Source: CAISCU01 sp943361925
Lineage (GTDB): Bacteria > Bacteroidota > Bacteroidia > UKL13-3
DNA: 64,000 bases
Reading direction: 5' to 3'
NCBI GenBank assembly: GCA_943361925.1
Contig: CALRIT020000012.1
Coordinates: 62,001-126,000 of the forward strand
The number at the start of each line of letters is the position of its first letter. The stretch's first letter is position 1. A program made the position numbers and the translations under genes. This document shows, in pieces, positions 8,693-18,300 of the stretch. The notes under the pieces were generated by a model that was given only the letters and a program-made list of their open reading frames with translations, was not told where the DNA came from and did no database searches.

Positions 8693-9637
8693 ATGTCTGA
8701 AAACATCATCGACCCTGAAGTAGTTGAACTTATATCAAAATTAAAAAGTAAATACGACCAAAACGGACAAGATTTTAAAGCTTATCTGGAAGGTTTGGTT
8801 TATCAAGAGTACACTAGTTACTGGGATTATATACAAGTTGATACTTTATTAAGTCTTCAAAAGCCTAAAACTGATATACCTGATGAAATGATTTTCATTA
8901 TGTATCATCAAATTACTGAATTGTATTTCAAATTAACCTTACATGAAATCAAACAAATTCAGGCTAAAAAACAGGATTTAACATCTGAATTTTTTATAGC
9001 AAGATTAAAAAGAATGAATGCCTATTTCAGGAACCTAACTCATTCATTTGAAATTATGATTGAAGGAATGGAGCCTGCACAATTCCTGAAATTCAGAATG
9101 AGCTTATTGCCTGCAAGTGGCTTTCAATCTGCACAATACAGAATGATAGAAATTCTTTCTACTCCATTAATAAACCTTGTAGGAATTAGTAATAGAGAGA
9201 AATTAAAAAATGAAAGTTTAGAAAACCAATTTGCTAATATTTATTGGAAAAATGGAGCAACTGAATTAAGTAGTGGCAAAAAAACTTTAACGCTTACTCA
9301 GTTCGAAGAAAAGTATTCTGATGATTTATTCAGATTTGCATTAGATAACCATAACAATCTAATATTAGATCAATACAAAAATTTGAATGAGGCTGAAAAA
9401 TCTAATCCGGAATTGATTGAAGCCATGAAGAATTTTGATATGGCTGTAAACGTTCATTGGCCTTTGGCTCATTATAAATCAGCAGTAAAATACCTGCAGA
9501 AAAGTCCTGCGGATATTGCAGCAACAGGTGGAACAAATTGGCAGAAATATTTACCTCCAAGATTTCAATTCAGAATTTTCTTTCCAGAACTATATTCCCC
9601 AACTGAATTAGAAAACTGGGGCAAAACCGGTTTTTAA
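8693..9637 (+). CDS. kynA: Tryptophan 2,3-dioxygenase (heme)
   Basis: A 314-residue protein with all the blocks of the TDO family: YTSYWDYIQVDTLLSLQ near the N-terminus, EMIFIMYHQITELYFKLTLHEI with the active-site histidine, FRMSLLPASGFQSAQYR with the substrate-binding arginine, and VHWPLAHYKSA with the heme-ligand region, then TGGTNWQKYLPPRFQ. It opens the indole ring of L-tryptophan with O2 to give N-formylkynurenine, the first step of the kynurenine pathway. It follows rfbC by 16 bp, so the two are probably in one transcript, though the metabolic link is unclear. No other kynurenine gene is in the window. Confidence 0.95.
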   Translation: MSENIIDPEVVELISKLKSKYDQNGQDFKAYLEGLVYQEYTSYWDYIQVDTLLSLQKPKTDIPDEMIFIMYHQITELYFKLTLHEIKQIQAKKQDLTSEFFIARLKRMNAYFRNLTHSFEIMIEGMEPAQFLKFRMSLLPASGFQSAQYRMIEILSTPLINLVGISNREKLKNESLENQFANIYWKNGATELSSGKKTLTLTQFEEKYSDDLFRFALDNHNNLILDQYKNLNEAEKSNPELIEAMKNFDMAVNVHWPLAHYKSAVKYLQKSPADIAATGGTNWQKYLPPRFQFRIFFPELYSPTELENWGKTGF

Positions 9638-9638
9638 T

Positions 9639-10013
9639 ATGATAAAGAAAAGTTTAAGACTACTATTCATTTTTTCGTTTTTCCTTTGTTATTCTTTTCA
9701 TAGCAAAGCACAAGATATAAGTGATGATGGAATGGGAAAAACTTTTTATGATGATGCTAAAAAACATTTCAAGGAAATTTTTCATTATATTCTTGAATTC
9801 CAAATGGTTATTAATCCAGAAAATGATGAAGAATTGATTAATAAAACCGTCATTATAAAAAATGGACCCTATACAAGTTATTATATCAATGGCGTTTTGG
9901 AAAGTAGTGGATATTATAAACGCAATTCTAAAGATAGTACCTGGAGGTATTATGACGAAAATGGTGTTTTAAGAAAAGTAGAACTTTATAGAAACAATCA
10001 ATTGGTCAGATGA
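9639..10013 (+). CDS. Secreted MORN/YwqK-like repeat protein
   Basis: A 124-residue protein with a signal peptide (ending near SKAQ, residue 24). Its C-terminal half (YINGVLESSGYYKRNSKDS, then WRYYDENGVLRKVELY) has the G-x-x-x-x-x-G-x-Y/W pattern of MORN/YwqK repeats. The start lies one base after the kynA stop, and the stop overlaps the next gene in an ATGA, so it belongs to the kynA transcript. Such proteins are usually periplasmic or outer-membrane associated in Bacteroidota, and no enzymatic role is known. Confidence 0.65.
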   Translation: MIKKSLRLLFIFSFFLCYSFHSKAQDISDDGMGKTFYDDAKKHFKEIFHYILEFQMVINPENDEELINKTVIIKNGPYTSYYINGVLESSGYYKRNSKDSTWRYYDENGVLRKVELYRNNQLVR

Positions 10014-10447
10014 AAACATATTTTAAATATATCATTCTAATTTTCTTTGCTTTATCAGCATTGAATTCTTGGGCACAAGAAAAAGAAATTGAGGTAAAGG
10101 TAAATCTTGAAGTAGGTTCACTAATCAAGATTAATCCTTGTAAAAAAGGTAAAAAAGAATTTGAGGGAATTGATGTTTATGCCAGAAATCAGGCTTACGA
10201 TAAAAAGAAAGTAAAAAAGGAAACAGGTGAGGGTTTAATAGAAGCTTTTTTCGAGAAAAATACCAGCATAGATGCAAAACGTTTACCATGTGTAATGGGC
10301 GGTCACTCATATAAAATTGCCAGCTTACAGGAATTTCCCACTCCAGAAGGTATAAAAAGAGTTGTTATTTGTTATACAACTTACGATTTAACTATCATTT
10401 GGATTGACTTAGACAAGGCACTCGAAGCTGGAGAAATTGCTCTTTAA
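10010..10447 (+). CDS. Secreted hypothetical protein
   Basis: A 145-residue protein with a clear signal peptide (ILIFFALSALNSWAQ, cleavage near residue 22). The mature protein is basic, with K-K-G-K-K-E-F and two cysteines, and ends in a beta-rich segment (VVICYTTYDLTIIWIDL). I do not recognise a family. It starts inside the stop codon of the MORN-like gene (ATGA overlap), so it is the last gene of the rfbC-kynA transcript, and it converges on corA with a 1-bp gap. Confidence 0.6.
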   Translation: MKTYFKYIILIFFALSALNSWAQEKEIEVKVNLEVGSLIKINPCKKGKKEFEGIDVYARNQAYDKKKVKKETGEGLIEAFFEKNTSIDAKRLPCVMGGHSYKIASLQEFPTPEGIKRVVICYTTYDLTIIWIDLDKALEAGEIAL

Positions 10448-10448
10448 A

Positions 10449-11384
10449 TTAAAATAAGTTCTTCTTCCTAAAGAAGAAAACTCCAAAAACAGATAATACA
10501 ATTGCCATTAAAACAACAATCCAAAATGCATATGGATTGTGTTGAAAAGGTAAATCAACATTCATTCCATATACACTTGCAACTAAAATTGGAAGTGATA
10601 AGATAATCGTTACTGATGTTAAATATCGAATTGTAATATTGAGGTTATTTGAAATAATAGAAGAATGTGCTCCCATCATATTTCCTAAAATATTGCTGTA
10701 GATATTCGACATTTCAATGGCTTGTCTGGTTTCAATATTAGCATCTTCAATTAATTCCTTTTCTCTTTCTTTTGAGATTTCAGGCAAGTTTAGGCGCTGT
10801 AAACGCTGCATCATCAGCTCATTGGCCTTTAATGAAGTACTAAAATATACAAGACTTTTTTCCAGGTAAAGTAGTTCTAATAATTCTCTGTTTCTGGTTG
10901 AACGATGCAACATGGTTTCAATATCATTGGCTTTGTTATTAATATCCTTTAAAAATTTAAGATATAACACCGACGATTTCAGAAACAATTGCATCACAAA
11001 TCTTTCCTTTAAATGTGTATAGAAATTCTTGATTTTATTTTCTTTAAAAACCTGAATTACTTCTGTTGGTCTGCTACAAATCGTTATAATTAAATCACGT
11101 TTAATTACAATACCAAGAGCAATTGTTGTGTAAGGTAAATCCTCCCCTTTTGTATTTTCAACAGGAATCCTTGAAACAATAAGCATGCAGTTTTTATGAC
11201 TTTCAACACGCGCGTTTTCATCTGGATCCAACGGGTCATTAAAAACTTCTGGAGGTAATAATAAAGAAGTAGACAACATTTGAACTTCTTTTCCTGTAGG
11301 ACTTACAACATTGATCCAGCAATTTTTTTCGTATTGCCCGATTTCCTCAAGCCTATTATAGGTGCTTTTGAAGTACTGGATCAT
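10449..11384 (-). CDS. corA: CorA-like magnesium/divalent cation transporter
   Basis: A 311-residue protein with a large soluble N-terminal domain, a long helical stalk (about 145-245) and two C-terminal TM helices. The signature Y-G-M-N sits at the end of TM1 (VASVYGMNVDLPF), and the last residues FFRKKNLF are basic, as in CorA. CorA forms a pentamer that lets Mg2+ (or Co2+/Ni2+) into the cell. It is transcribed alone and convergent with the kynA unit. The ion cannot be settled from sequence. Confidence 0.9.
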   Translation of the reverse strand: MIQYFKSTYNRLEEIGQYEKNCWINVVSPTGKEVQMLSTSLLLPPEVFNDPLDPDENARVESHKNCMLIVSRIPVENTKGEDLPYTTIALGIVIKRDLIITICSRPTEVIQVFKENKIKNFYTHLKERFVMQLFLKSSVLYLKFLKDINNKANDIETMLHRSTRNRELLELLYLEKSLVYFSTSLKANELMMQRLQRLNLPEISKEREKELIEDANIETRQAIEMSNIYSNILGNMMGAHSSIISNNLNITIRYLTSVTIILSLPILVASVYGMNVDLPFQHNPYAFWIVVLMAIVLSVFGVFFFRKKNLF

Positions 11385-11680
11385 GTTTATATTATTAGAA
11401 GTCTACATTTTGACTCGCAAAATAAGTCTTTAATTTCAGAGTAAATTAAATCAAATAAGAATTAAACAGAATTAAGCATAATCTCTTTAAACTCACTGCC
11501 ATTCAAATTTCAAAAAAAGAAAATAATCATTTATTTTATACTAGAACAGAATCAATTAAATCTATTATTATGTTTAACTCTCATTTGCTGACCAAAAAAT
11601 TTTTCGAGAATTGATATTCAAAACCAATTTAAAATTCAATTACTGATAAAATTTGAGAATCATGTTATATTTTCGAAAGC
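11385..11680. other. 296-bp divergent intergenic region, corA/rnhA
   Basis: An AT-rich region between divergent genes. At its right end TATTTTCG (11668-11675) matches the TAnnTTTG box at 7 of 8 positions and lies only five bases before the TTG start of rnhA, which would make that mRNA almost leaderless. Nothing else is visible. Confidence 0.45.
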
Positions 11681-12148
11681 TTGAAAATTACAATTTATAC
11701 AGACGGCTCTGCAAGAGGAAATCCCGGTAAAGGAGGATATGGTGCGATATTAAAAGCGGGACCACATTACAAAGAGCTAAGTGCAGGTTATCGCTATACT
11801 ACAAATAACAGAATGGAACTATTAGCAGTAATAATTGCATTAGAAGCAATAAAGGTTCCTGAATCCCAAGTTGAGATATTTACTGATAGCAAATATGTTT
11901 GTGAAGCCGTTGAAAAAAGATGGGTATTTGGTTGGGCTCAAAAAGGATTTAAAGACAAAAAGAATCCTGATTTATGGATACGATTTCTTAAAATCTACAA
12001 ACAACATCATGTTAAATTCCATTGGGTAAAGGGCCATGCAGGTAATCCTATGAATGAAAGATGTGATGTTTTGGCAACTCAGGCTGCAGATGGAAATTCA
12101 CATCTAATTGATTTTGAATATGAAAAGGAGGAAAACAGTCTACTATAA
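11681..12148 (+). CDS. rnhA: Ribonuclease HI
   Basis: A 155-residue protein with the complete RNase H active site: Asp8 (YTDGSARGNPG), Glu46 (NNRMELLAV), Asp69 (FTDSKYV), His119 (VKGHAGN) and Asp129 (ERCDVLA). It also has the basic-protrusion-like KRWVFGWAQKGFKDKKNPDLW segment. It degrades the RNA strand of RNA:DNA hybrids in the cytoplasm. The start is TTG. The only nearby ATG (11662) is out of frame, and the protein family begins at this residue. It is transcribed alone, upstream of a universal stress protein gene. Confidence 0.94.
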   Translation: MKITIYTDGSARGNPGKGGYGAILKAGPHYKELSAGYRYTTNNRMELLAVIIALEAIKVPESQVEIFTDSKYVCEAVEKRWVFGWAQKGFKDKKNPDLWIRFLKIYKQHHVKFHWVKGHAGNPMNERCDVLATQAADGNSHLIDFEYEKEENSLL

Positions 12149-12216
12149 TTATAATTTAAATTAGCTTTTTATTTTGTTTTTTTTGATTAATTTTATCAGA
12201 CTAAATCCTATGTGGT

Positions 12217-13047
12217 ATGCTAAACATACTTGTTCCTAACGACTACTCCCCTGAAGCTAAAAATGCATTAAGGTATGCTGTTGAATTTGCAGCCCAAACC
12301 AATAGCCAAATTATATTGTATCACGCAATTCCTGAAGTGATGCCAATTAATGAAATTCCATACGAAAACTACTATGCAGATGAAGTTGATGAAGAAAATT
12401 TGTTAATGGAATCATTTTTAAATATGGCTAAAGAAGAAAATTGGCCATCTGTTAAAACACCTAAAACTTTAGTAAATTTTAGCAATAGAGTTTCTGATGG
12501 TATTCAAGCTGCTTTCGAAGAATTTAAAGCTGATATAGTTATCATGGGAACACATGGTGCAAGTGGCTGGAGAAAATATATTTTAGGAACAAATACTTCA
12601 AGCTTGATAGCTGAAGCAAATTTTCCTGTTTTAGCTATTCCTGCTAATTACAATTTCAAACCGATTTACCATATTGTCTATTCATCCGATTTAATAAATC
12701 TATCTTCTGAATTAGATTTTATGGTTCCGTTTGCTAAAATCTTTCATGCGGTTCTTGATATTTTCTATTTTGATTATGCTGGTACTGAGAGTGAAAAACT
12801 TATGCTTGATGCTGAACAATATATCAGAGGTTCAAATTATCAGAATGTAAAACTAACTGTTAAAAAAGGAAATCTTGAATTAAGTATTGATGAACAATTG
12901 AGAAAAAATCTTGATGAATCAAATACACAAATAGTTACTCTATTCAAAAATAAACACAATTGGATGGATGATTTATTACTTGGTTCAAATTCAAGAAAAA
13001 TGGCTATGCAGAGTCCTATTCCAATTTTAATTTTCAAAAAAGCTTAA
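12217..13047 (+). CDS. Universal stress protein, two tandem Usp domains
   Basis: A 276-residue protein made of two Usp domains (about 1-145 and 150-276). The first has the ATP-binding pattern G-T-H-G-x9-G-T-N-T-S (GTHGASGWRKYILGTNTS), followed by FPVLAIP. The second is degenerate, keeping LLGSNS and IPILIF but no full GxxG motif, so it probably does not bind nucleotide. Tandem Usp proteins are common in Bacteroidota and are linked to stress and energy limitation. It is transcribed alone and ends 40 bp before a large hairpin. Confidence 0.88.
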   Translation: MLNILVPNDYSPEAKNALRYAVEFAAQTNSQIILYHAIPEVMPINEIPYENYYADEVDEENLLMESFLNMAKEENWPSVKTPKTLVNFSNRVSDGIQAAFEEFKADIVIMGTHGASGWRKYILGTNTSSLIAEANFPVLAIPANYNFKPIYHIVYSSDLINLSSELDFMVPFAKIFHAVLDIFYFDYAGTESEKLMLDAEQYIRGSNYQNVKLTVKKGNLELSIDEQLRKNLDESNTQIVTLFKNKHNWMDDLLLGSNSRKMAMQSPIPILIFKKA

Positions 13048-13087
13048 TTAGCAAAACATATAACTGATTCTATACCGGTAATCAAAC

Positions 13088-13134
13088 CACGCCAAAACGG
13101 ACGCGAACCTTCGGTTCGCGTCCGTTTTGGCGTG
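13088..13134. terminator. 22-bp perfect hairpin between convergent genes (terminator-like or palindromic repeat)
   Basis: Arms 13088-13109 and 13113-13134 are perfectly complementary with a 3-nt TTC loop. The stem is about 60% GC in a region near 30% GC. It lies between the ends of the Usp gene and the convergent hydrolase gene, where a bidirectional terminator is expected. However, neither side has a good T-run, and the stem is longer than usual for Bacteroidota terminators. Confidence 0.6.
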
Positions 13135-13323
13135 AGTGTCATTCATTCATTTTTATTTACTACTATAATGTCATCCCGATGGGATTTTAGGAATTTTCAT
13201 AAAAAACTGGATTCTATTTTTAATTCATCTTGATTTGAATTAAAGTCCTAAATCAATTTTAAAATGTTTAGTGTTTTTCTAAAACAAATTATAAGTACAC
13301 AAGAGGATATTCGTAACCAGCAA

Positions 13324-14175
13324 TTACTTTTTCAGAAAATCAAGTATCAATTTATTACAAGTATTTGATGCTTCCATTTGCACAAAATGCCCTGCTTGTG
13401 GTATAAAATGTAATTCGGAATCAGGAATCAAAGCTACCGCCTTCTTAGCAATACTTTCTGTGGTTTCCATGGGATGAATCATTTTATTTGGAATCATTGC
13501 ATCCTCTTTTCCAAAAATTACCAAAACTGGAAGTATTAATTCTGTTAAAAATGCTCCAATCTGCTCATCTAACATGGCATGAATATTTGCTCTTACCATT
13601 TTACTCCAATGTAATCCCTTGTGTTGAGGAAAATAAGATTTTAAATCATGAATAATTTTAGATGATTGCTGATGAGAATTTTTATAAAAACTATTTTGAA
13701 TGGCATTCACCAAACTCGATTCATCACTTATTAAAAACGAGCCCATATCCATCAATTGTTTCATCCAATTTCTTTCCAGAGAACTAAATTGTTCAAATCC
13801 ACTAGGTGCTAACAAAATCAGTTTTTCAAGTAAATTCGGATACCTTAATGCAAAAATCATGGCTATATGTCCGCCCATACTGTGCCCAACTAAAACAGCT
13901 TTTTCAATTTGCAATTCTTTCATCATTAACTGAATACATTCAGCATAAAAGAATAATGAATAAGGTCTTTCTGTAGATTTTGATGATAAACCATTTCCGG
14001 GTAAATCAATTGAAATACAACGGTAATGCTGTTTTAATTCTTCAGTATTTTTAATCCATACTCCATGATAATTTGCTAAACCATGTATGAAAATCAAAAC
14101 TTTATCTGATTTACCTTCGTCGGTATATGCAATTTCGATACCATGCCCAATTGATACTTTTTCTAAAGTTTTCAT
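13324..14175 (-). CDS. Alpha/beta hydrolase
   Basis: A 283-residue alpha/beta-hydrolase fold protein. It has an oxyanion HGLANYHGVW, nucleophile elbow G-H-S-M-G-G (Ser99), an acid in VIFGKEDAMIP and a histidine in QAGHFVQME. It is cytoplasmic, since no signal peptide is seen. Length and motifs fit the general esterase/C-C hydrolase group (MhpC/YbfF-like), and the substrate cannot be predicted. It is transcribed alone, divergent from the GT9 gene and convergent with the Usp gene. Confidence 0.85.
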   Translation of the reverse strand: MKTLEKVSIGHGIEIAYTDEGKSDKVLIFIHGLANYHGVWIKNTEELKQHYRCISIDLPGNGLSSKSTERPYSLFFYAECIQLMMKELQIEKAVLVGHSMGGHIAMIFALRYPNLLEKLILLAPSGFEQFSSLERNWMKQLMDMGSFLISDESSLVNAIQNSFYKNSHQQSSKIIHDLKSYFPQHKGLHWSKMVRANIHAMLDEQIGAFLTELILPVLVIFGKEDAMIPNKMIHPMETTESIAKKAVALIPDSELHFIPQAGHFVQMEASNTCNKLILDFLKK

Positions 14176-14253
14176 TAGTTGCGAGTATAAGTTATTTGAA
14201 TTGCTTGACCACTGAAAACTTTAAAATATATTTGGCAATTATTTTATTTAGAA

Positions 14254-15246
14254 ATGAAGAAAAGAATTCTGGTATTACGTTTCAGTTCAATTGGTGATAT
14301 TGTTTTAACAACACCTGTTATCCGTTGTCTGAAGCAGCAAATCCCAAATTGTGAATTACATTTTCTTACCAAACCTTCATACAAAGACTTTCTTGAAACA
14401 AATCCCAATATTGACCACTTACATTTTTTAGATAAACACCCTATTCTAAAAGCATTTGAACTAAAAAAATATGGTTTCGATTTTGTTATCGATCTTCATA
14501 ATAATCTAAGAACCTCAATGATTAAAGCAGTATTGGATGTAACTTCATTTTCATTTCCAAAACTCAACATAGAAAAATTTCAGACTGTACAATTAAAAAC
14601 CAATACACTTCCTGCCATTCATATTGTAGACAGGTATTTTGATACTGTAAAAAATCTAAATGTTTTTAATGATGGCAAAGGTTTGGATTATTTTATAAAT
14701 GATATTGATTTAGAAAAAATAAAAAATCAAACCTCAGAATTAAACGATGGTTTCATAGCGTGGGCCATTGGTGGACAGCATGCTACAAAGCAATTGCCTT
14801 TTGAAAAAATAATTGAAATTAGTCAGAACATCCAAACTCCAATTATTCTTTTAGGTGGAAAAGAAGATATGGATTTGGGAGATAAAATAGTTGCTAATTC
14901 AAAAGCTAATATCAGAAACTTTTGCGGGAAATTAAGTTTGAATGAAAGTGCAGCTTGTCTAAAACTATCAAAATTGGTATTAACTAACGATACCGGATTG
15001 ATGCATATAGCAGCTGCTTTACAAAAACCAATTTTCTCATTTTGGGGAAATACTATTCCTGAATTTGGAATGTATCCTTATTATGGAAATTCAGAAACGA
15101 AGCAAGAGCTATTCGAAACGAAAAATTTAAATTGCAGACCTTGTTCTAAAATTGGATTCAAAAAATGTCCTCATACACATTTCAAATGTATGTTTGAAAT
15201 AAATTCACAGGAAGTTTTTCACCAAATAGATAGAGCACTGAGCTAG
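14254..15246 (+). CDS. Glycosyltransferase family 9 (LPS heptosyltransferase-like)
   Basis: A 330-residue protein with the GT9 N-terminus (MKKRILVLRFSSIGDIVLTTPVIRCL, conserved Asp15) and the C-terminal nucleotide-sugar site LTNDTGLMHIAAALQKPIFSFWG. Enzymes of this family add ADP-heptose or a related sugar to the LPS core at the cytoplasmic face of the inner membrane. A CRPCSKIGFKKCPHTHFKC cluster near the C-terminus is typical of Bacteroidota GT9 proteins. It is transcribed alone, upstream of dnaE. Confidence 0.88.
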   Translation: MKKRILVLRFSSIGDIVLTTPVIRCLKQQIPNCELHFLTKPSYKDFLETNPNIDHLHFLDKHPILKAFELKKYGFDFVIDLHNNLRTSMIKAVLDVTSFSFPKLNIEKFQTVQLKTNTLPAIHIVDRYFDTVKNLNVFNDGKGLDYFINDIDLEKIKNQTSELNDGFIAWAIGGQHATKQLPFEKIIEISQNIQTPIILLGGKEDMDLGDKIVANSKANIRNFCGKLSLNESAACLKLSKLVLTNDTGLMHIAAALQKPIFSFWGNTIPEFGMYPYYGNSETKQELFETKNLNCRPCSKIGFKKCPHTHFKCMFEINSQEVFHQIDRALS

Positions 15247-15342
15247 AAAAATAAGGAATATTTATTTTTTTCAACAAATCAAAGGCAGCCGTTTGAATAG
15301 CTTAAATTCGTAATCCTTAAAAGCGAATTCAGGGCTCCTATA

Positions 15343-18300
15343 ATGAAATTTTCACACTTACACGTACACACTCAATTTTCTCTCCTTGACGGAGCTGCAG
15401 ATATCGGCAAATTGTATAAAAAAGCAATTAAAGATGAAATGCCGGCTTTGGCAATTACCGATCATGGAAACATGTTTGGGGCTTTTGAATTTGTTGCTGA
15501 AGCTTATAAACATAAAAATGATGATGGTACACTAAAGGTAAAACCAATTGTAGGTTGTGAATTTTATGTGGTAAATGATAGAACCAAACGTCAGTTTACA
15601 AAAGACGATAAAGATGTTCGTGCTCATCAGCTTTTATTAGCCAAGGATGCTGAAGGTTACCAAAACCTGATTAAATTATGTTCACTCGGTTATATGGAGG
15701 GAATGTATGGCAAATACCCTCGAATTGATAAAGAACTCATTTTAAAATATCACAAAGGTTTAATTGCTACTACCTGTTGTATTGGCGCTTCGGTACCTAG
15801 AGCAATCTTAAAAAAAGGTGAGTCAGAAGGAGAAGAAGAATTTAAATGGTGGTTTGATATTTTCGGTGAAGATTACTACATAGAATTACAAAGACATGCC
15901 ATTCCTGAACAAGATAAAGTAAATGAAGTTCTATTAAAGTTTGCCGCTAAATACAATGTTAAAGTTATTGCTTCAAATGATTCACATTATGTAGATCAGC
16001 AAGACGCAAACGCACATGATATTTTACTTTGCATCAATACAAATGAAAAGCAAAGTACTCCTATCATGAAAGATTTTTCTGATGATGAAGTAAATGTAAA
16101 AGGTAAAAGATTTGCTTTTGCAAACGACCAATTTTACTTCAAAACAACTCAGGAAATGACCACTTTGTTTAGTGATATTCCTCAGGCAATTGACAATACA
16201 AATGAGATTGTAAGTAAAATTGAAACGCTGAATTTAAAGAGAGATATTCTACTTCCAAATTATGAAATACCACTTAATTTCACCTCACAAGATGATTACT
16301 TACATCACATAACCTACGAAGGAGCCAAAGACCGCTATAAAGAAATTACACCTGAAGTTGAAGAGAGATTAAATTTTGAACTTCATACCATAAGAACCAT
16401 GGGGTTTGCCGGTTACTTTTTGATTGTTGCTGATTTTATTCGAGCTGGTAGAGACCTTGGTGTATTTGTTGGACCGGGCAGGGGTTCTGCAGCTGGTTCT
16501 GCAGTTGCCTATTGTATTGGAATTACCAATATCGACCCAATTAAATACGACTTACTATTTGAGCGTTTTTTAAATCCGGATAGAAAGTCAATGCCCGATA
16601 TTGATACCGATTTTGATGATTTAGGTCGTCAAAAGGTAATCGACTATGTAATCAATAAATATGGTAGAAATCAGGTAGCACAAATTGTTACCTATGGCAC
16701 AATGGCTGCCAAATCAAGCATAAAAGATGTGGCGAGGGTGATGGATTTACCTCTACCCGACTCTATTGCAATGGCTAATTTGGTTCCATCAAAACCAGGA
16801 ATTGTTTTAGGGAGAATGTTACATGCACCAATTGATGGTGATAAAAGTCTGAAAGACAAAGAAGGACTCGATTCATCTGAGATTGAAATGGTTAATAAAC
16901 TCAGAGAAATCTATAATGGAACAGATTTAAGAGCAAAAGTTTTAAAAGAAGCAGAAAAACTTGAAGGTTCTGTGAGAGGCACCGGAGTGCATGCTGCAGG
17001 ATTGATCATTGCTCCTAAAGATTTGATGGAAATTGTTCCGGTTGCAGTTGCCAAAGATTCTGATTTGGTTGTTACTCAATATCAAGGAAAAGTAATTGAG
17101 GACGCCGGTGTAATTAAAATGGACTTCTTGGGTTTAAAGAATTTAACTATTCTTAAAAACGCTTTAATTTTCATTAAACAAAACCATGATGTAACAATAG
17201 TTTTAGATGATATTCCATTGGATGATGCTAAAACTTATGAAATCTTTCAAAAAGGAGAAACCAATGGTATTTTCCAGTTTGAAAGTGCGGGTATGCAGAA
17301 ATACCTCAAAGACTTAAAACCCGATCAATTCAGTGATTTAATTGCGATGAATGCCTTGTTTCGTCCGGGACCATTGGCATACATTCCTACCTTCATTAAT
17401 CGTAAACATGGAAAAGAACCCATTTCTTATGATTTACCTGAAATGGAGGAATATCTAAAAGACACTTATGGTGTAACTGTTTACCAAGAGCAAGTAATGC
17501 TTTTGTCTCAAAAACTATCAAACTTCACCAAAGGTGATGCCGACGTTTTGAGAAAAGCAATGGGTAAAAAAGATAGATATACCCTTGATAAAATGAAGGG
17601 TAAATTTATCGAAGGTGCTATTGCAAAAGGACATCCTGCTGATAAACTAGAAAAAATCTGGACCGATTGGGAAGCATTTGCCCAATATGCCTTTAACAAA
17701 TCCCATTCAACTTGTTATGCTTATGTAGCTTTTCATACAGCTTATTTAAAAACCCATTATCCAGCAGAATATATGGCTGCGGTTTTAGGGAATTCAAGTG
17801 GCAATATTGAAGATGTATCCTTTTTCATGGAAGAGTGTAAAAGAATGGGATTAGTCGTTCTTGGACCAGATGTGAATGAATCACTCATGAACTTCTCGGT
17901 CAATAAACAAGGTCAAATACGATTCGGGATGAGCGCTATTAAAGGAGTTGGTGAAGCTGCGGTTGAATCAATTATTGAGGAACGTACCAAAACTGGTCCA
18001 TTTTTATCAATTTTTGATTTAACAAAACGAGTAAATTTAAGGGCAGTTAATAAAAAAACTTTAGAGGCTTTAGCACTTGCAGGTGGAATAGATTGTTTTG
18101 AAGGAGTTCATAGAGCACAGTATTTTAATATTGGTCAAGATGGAATTAACATTATTGAAAAGGCTATTAGATATGGAAACTCTGTTCAATCAAACGAATC
18201 GAGTAATTTAATGAGTTTATTCGGAGCGGTAAGTGGTGTTGTAATACCAGAACCTCCTATTCCTGCTTGCGATCCCTGGAATTTAATGCATCAATTAAAG

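Noticed and set aside
13088..13134. Integron attC site or CRISPR-like repeat
   Set aside because: The palindrome is perfect with a 3-nt loop, occurs once in the window and has no integrase, cassette or spacer pattern.
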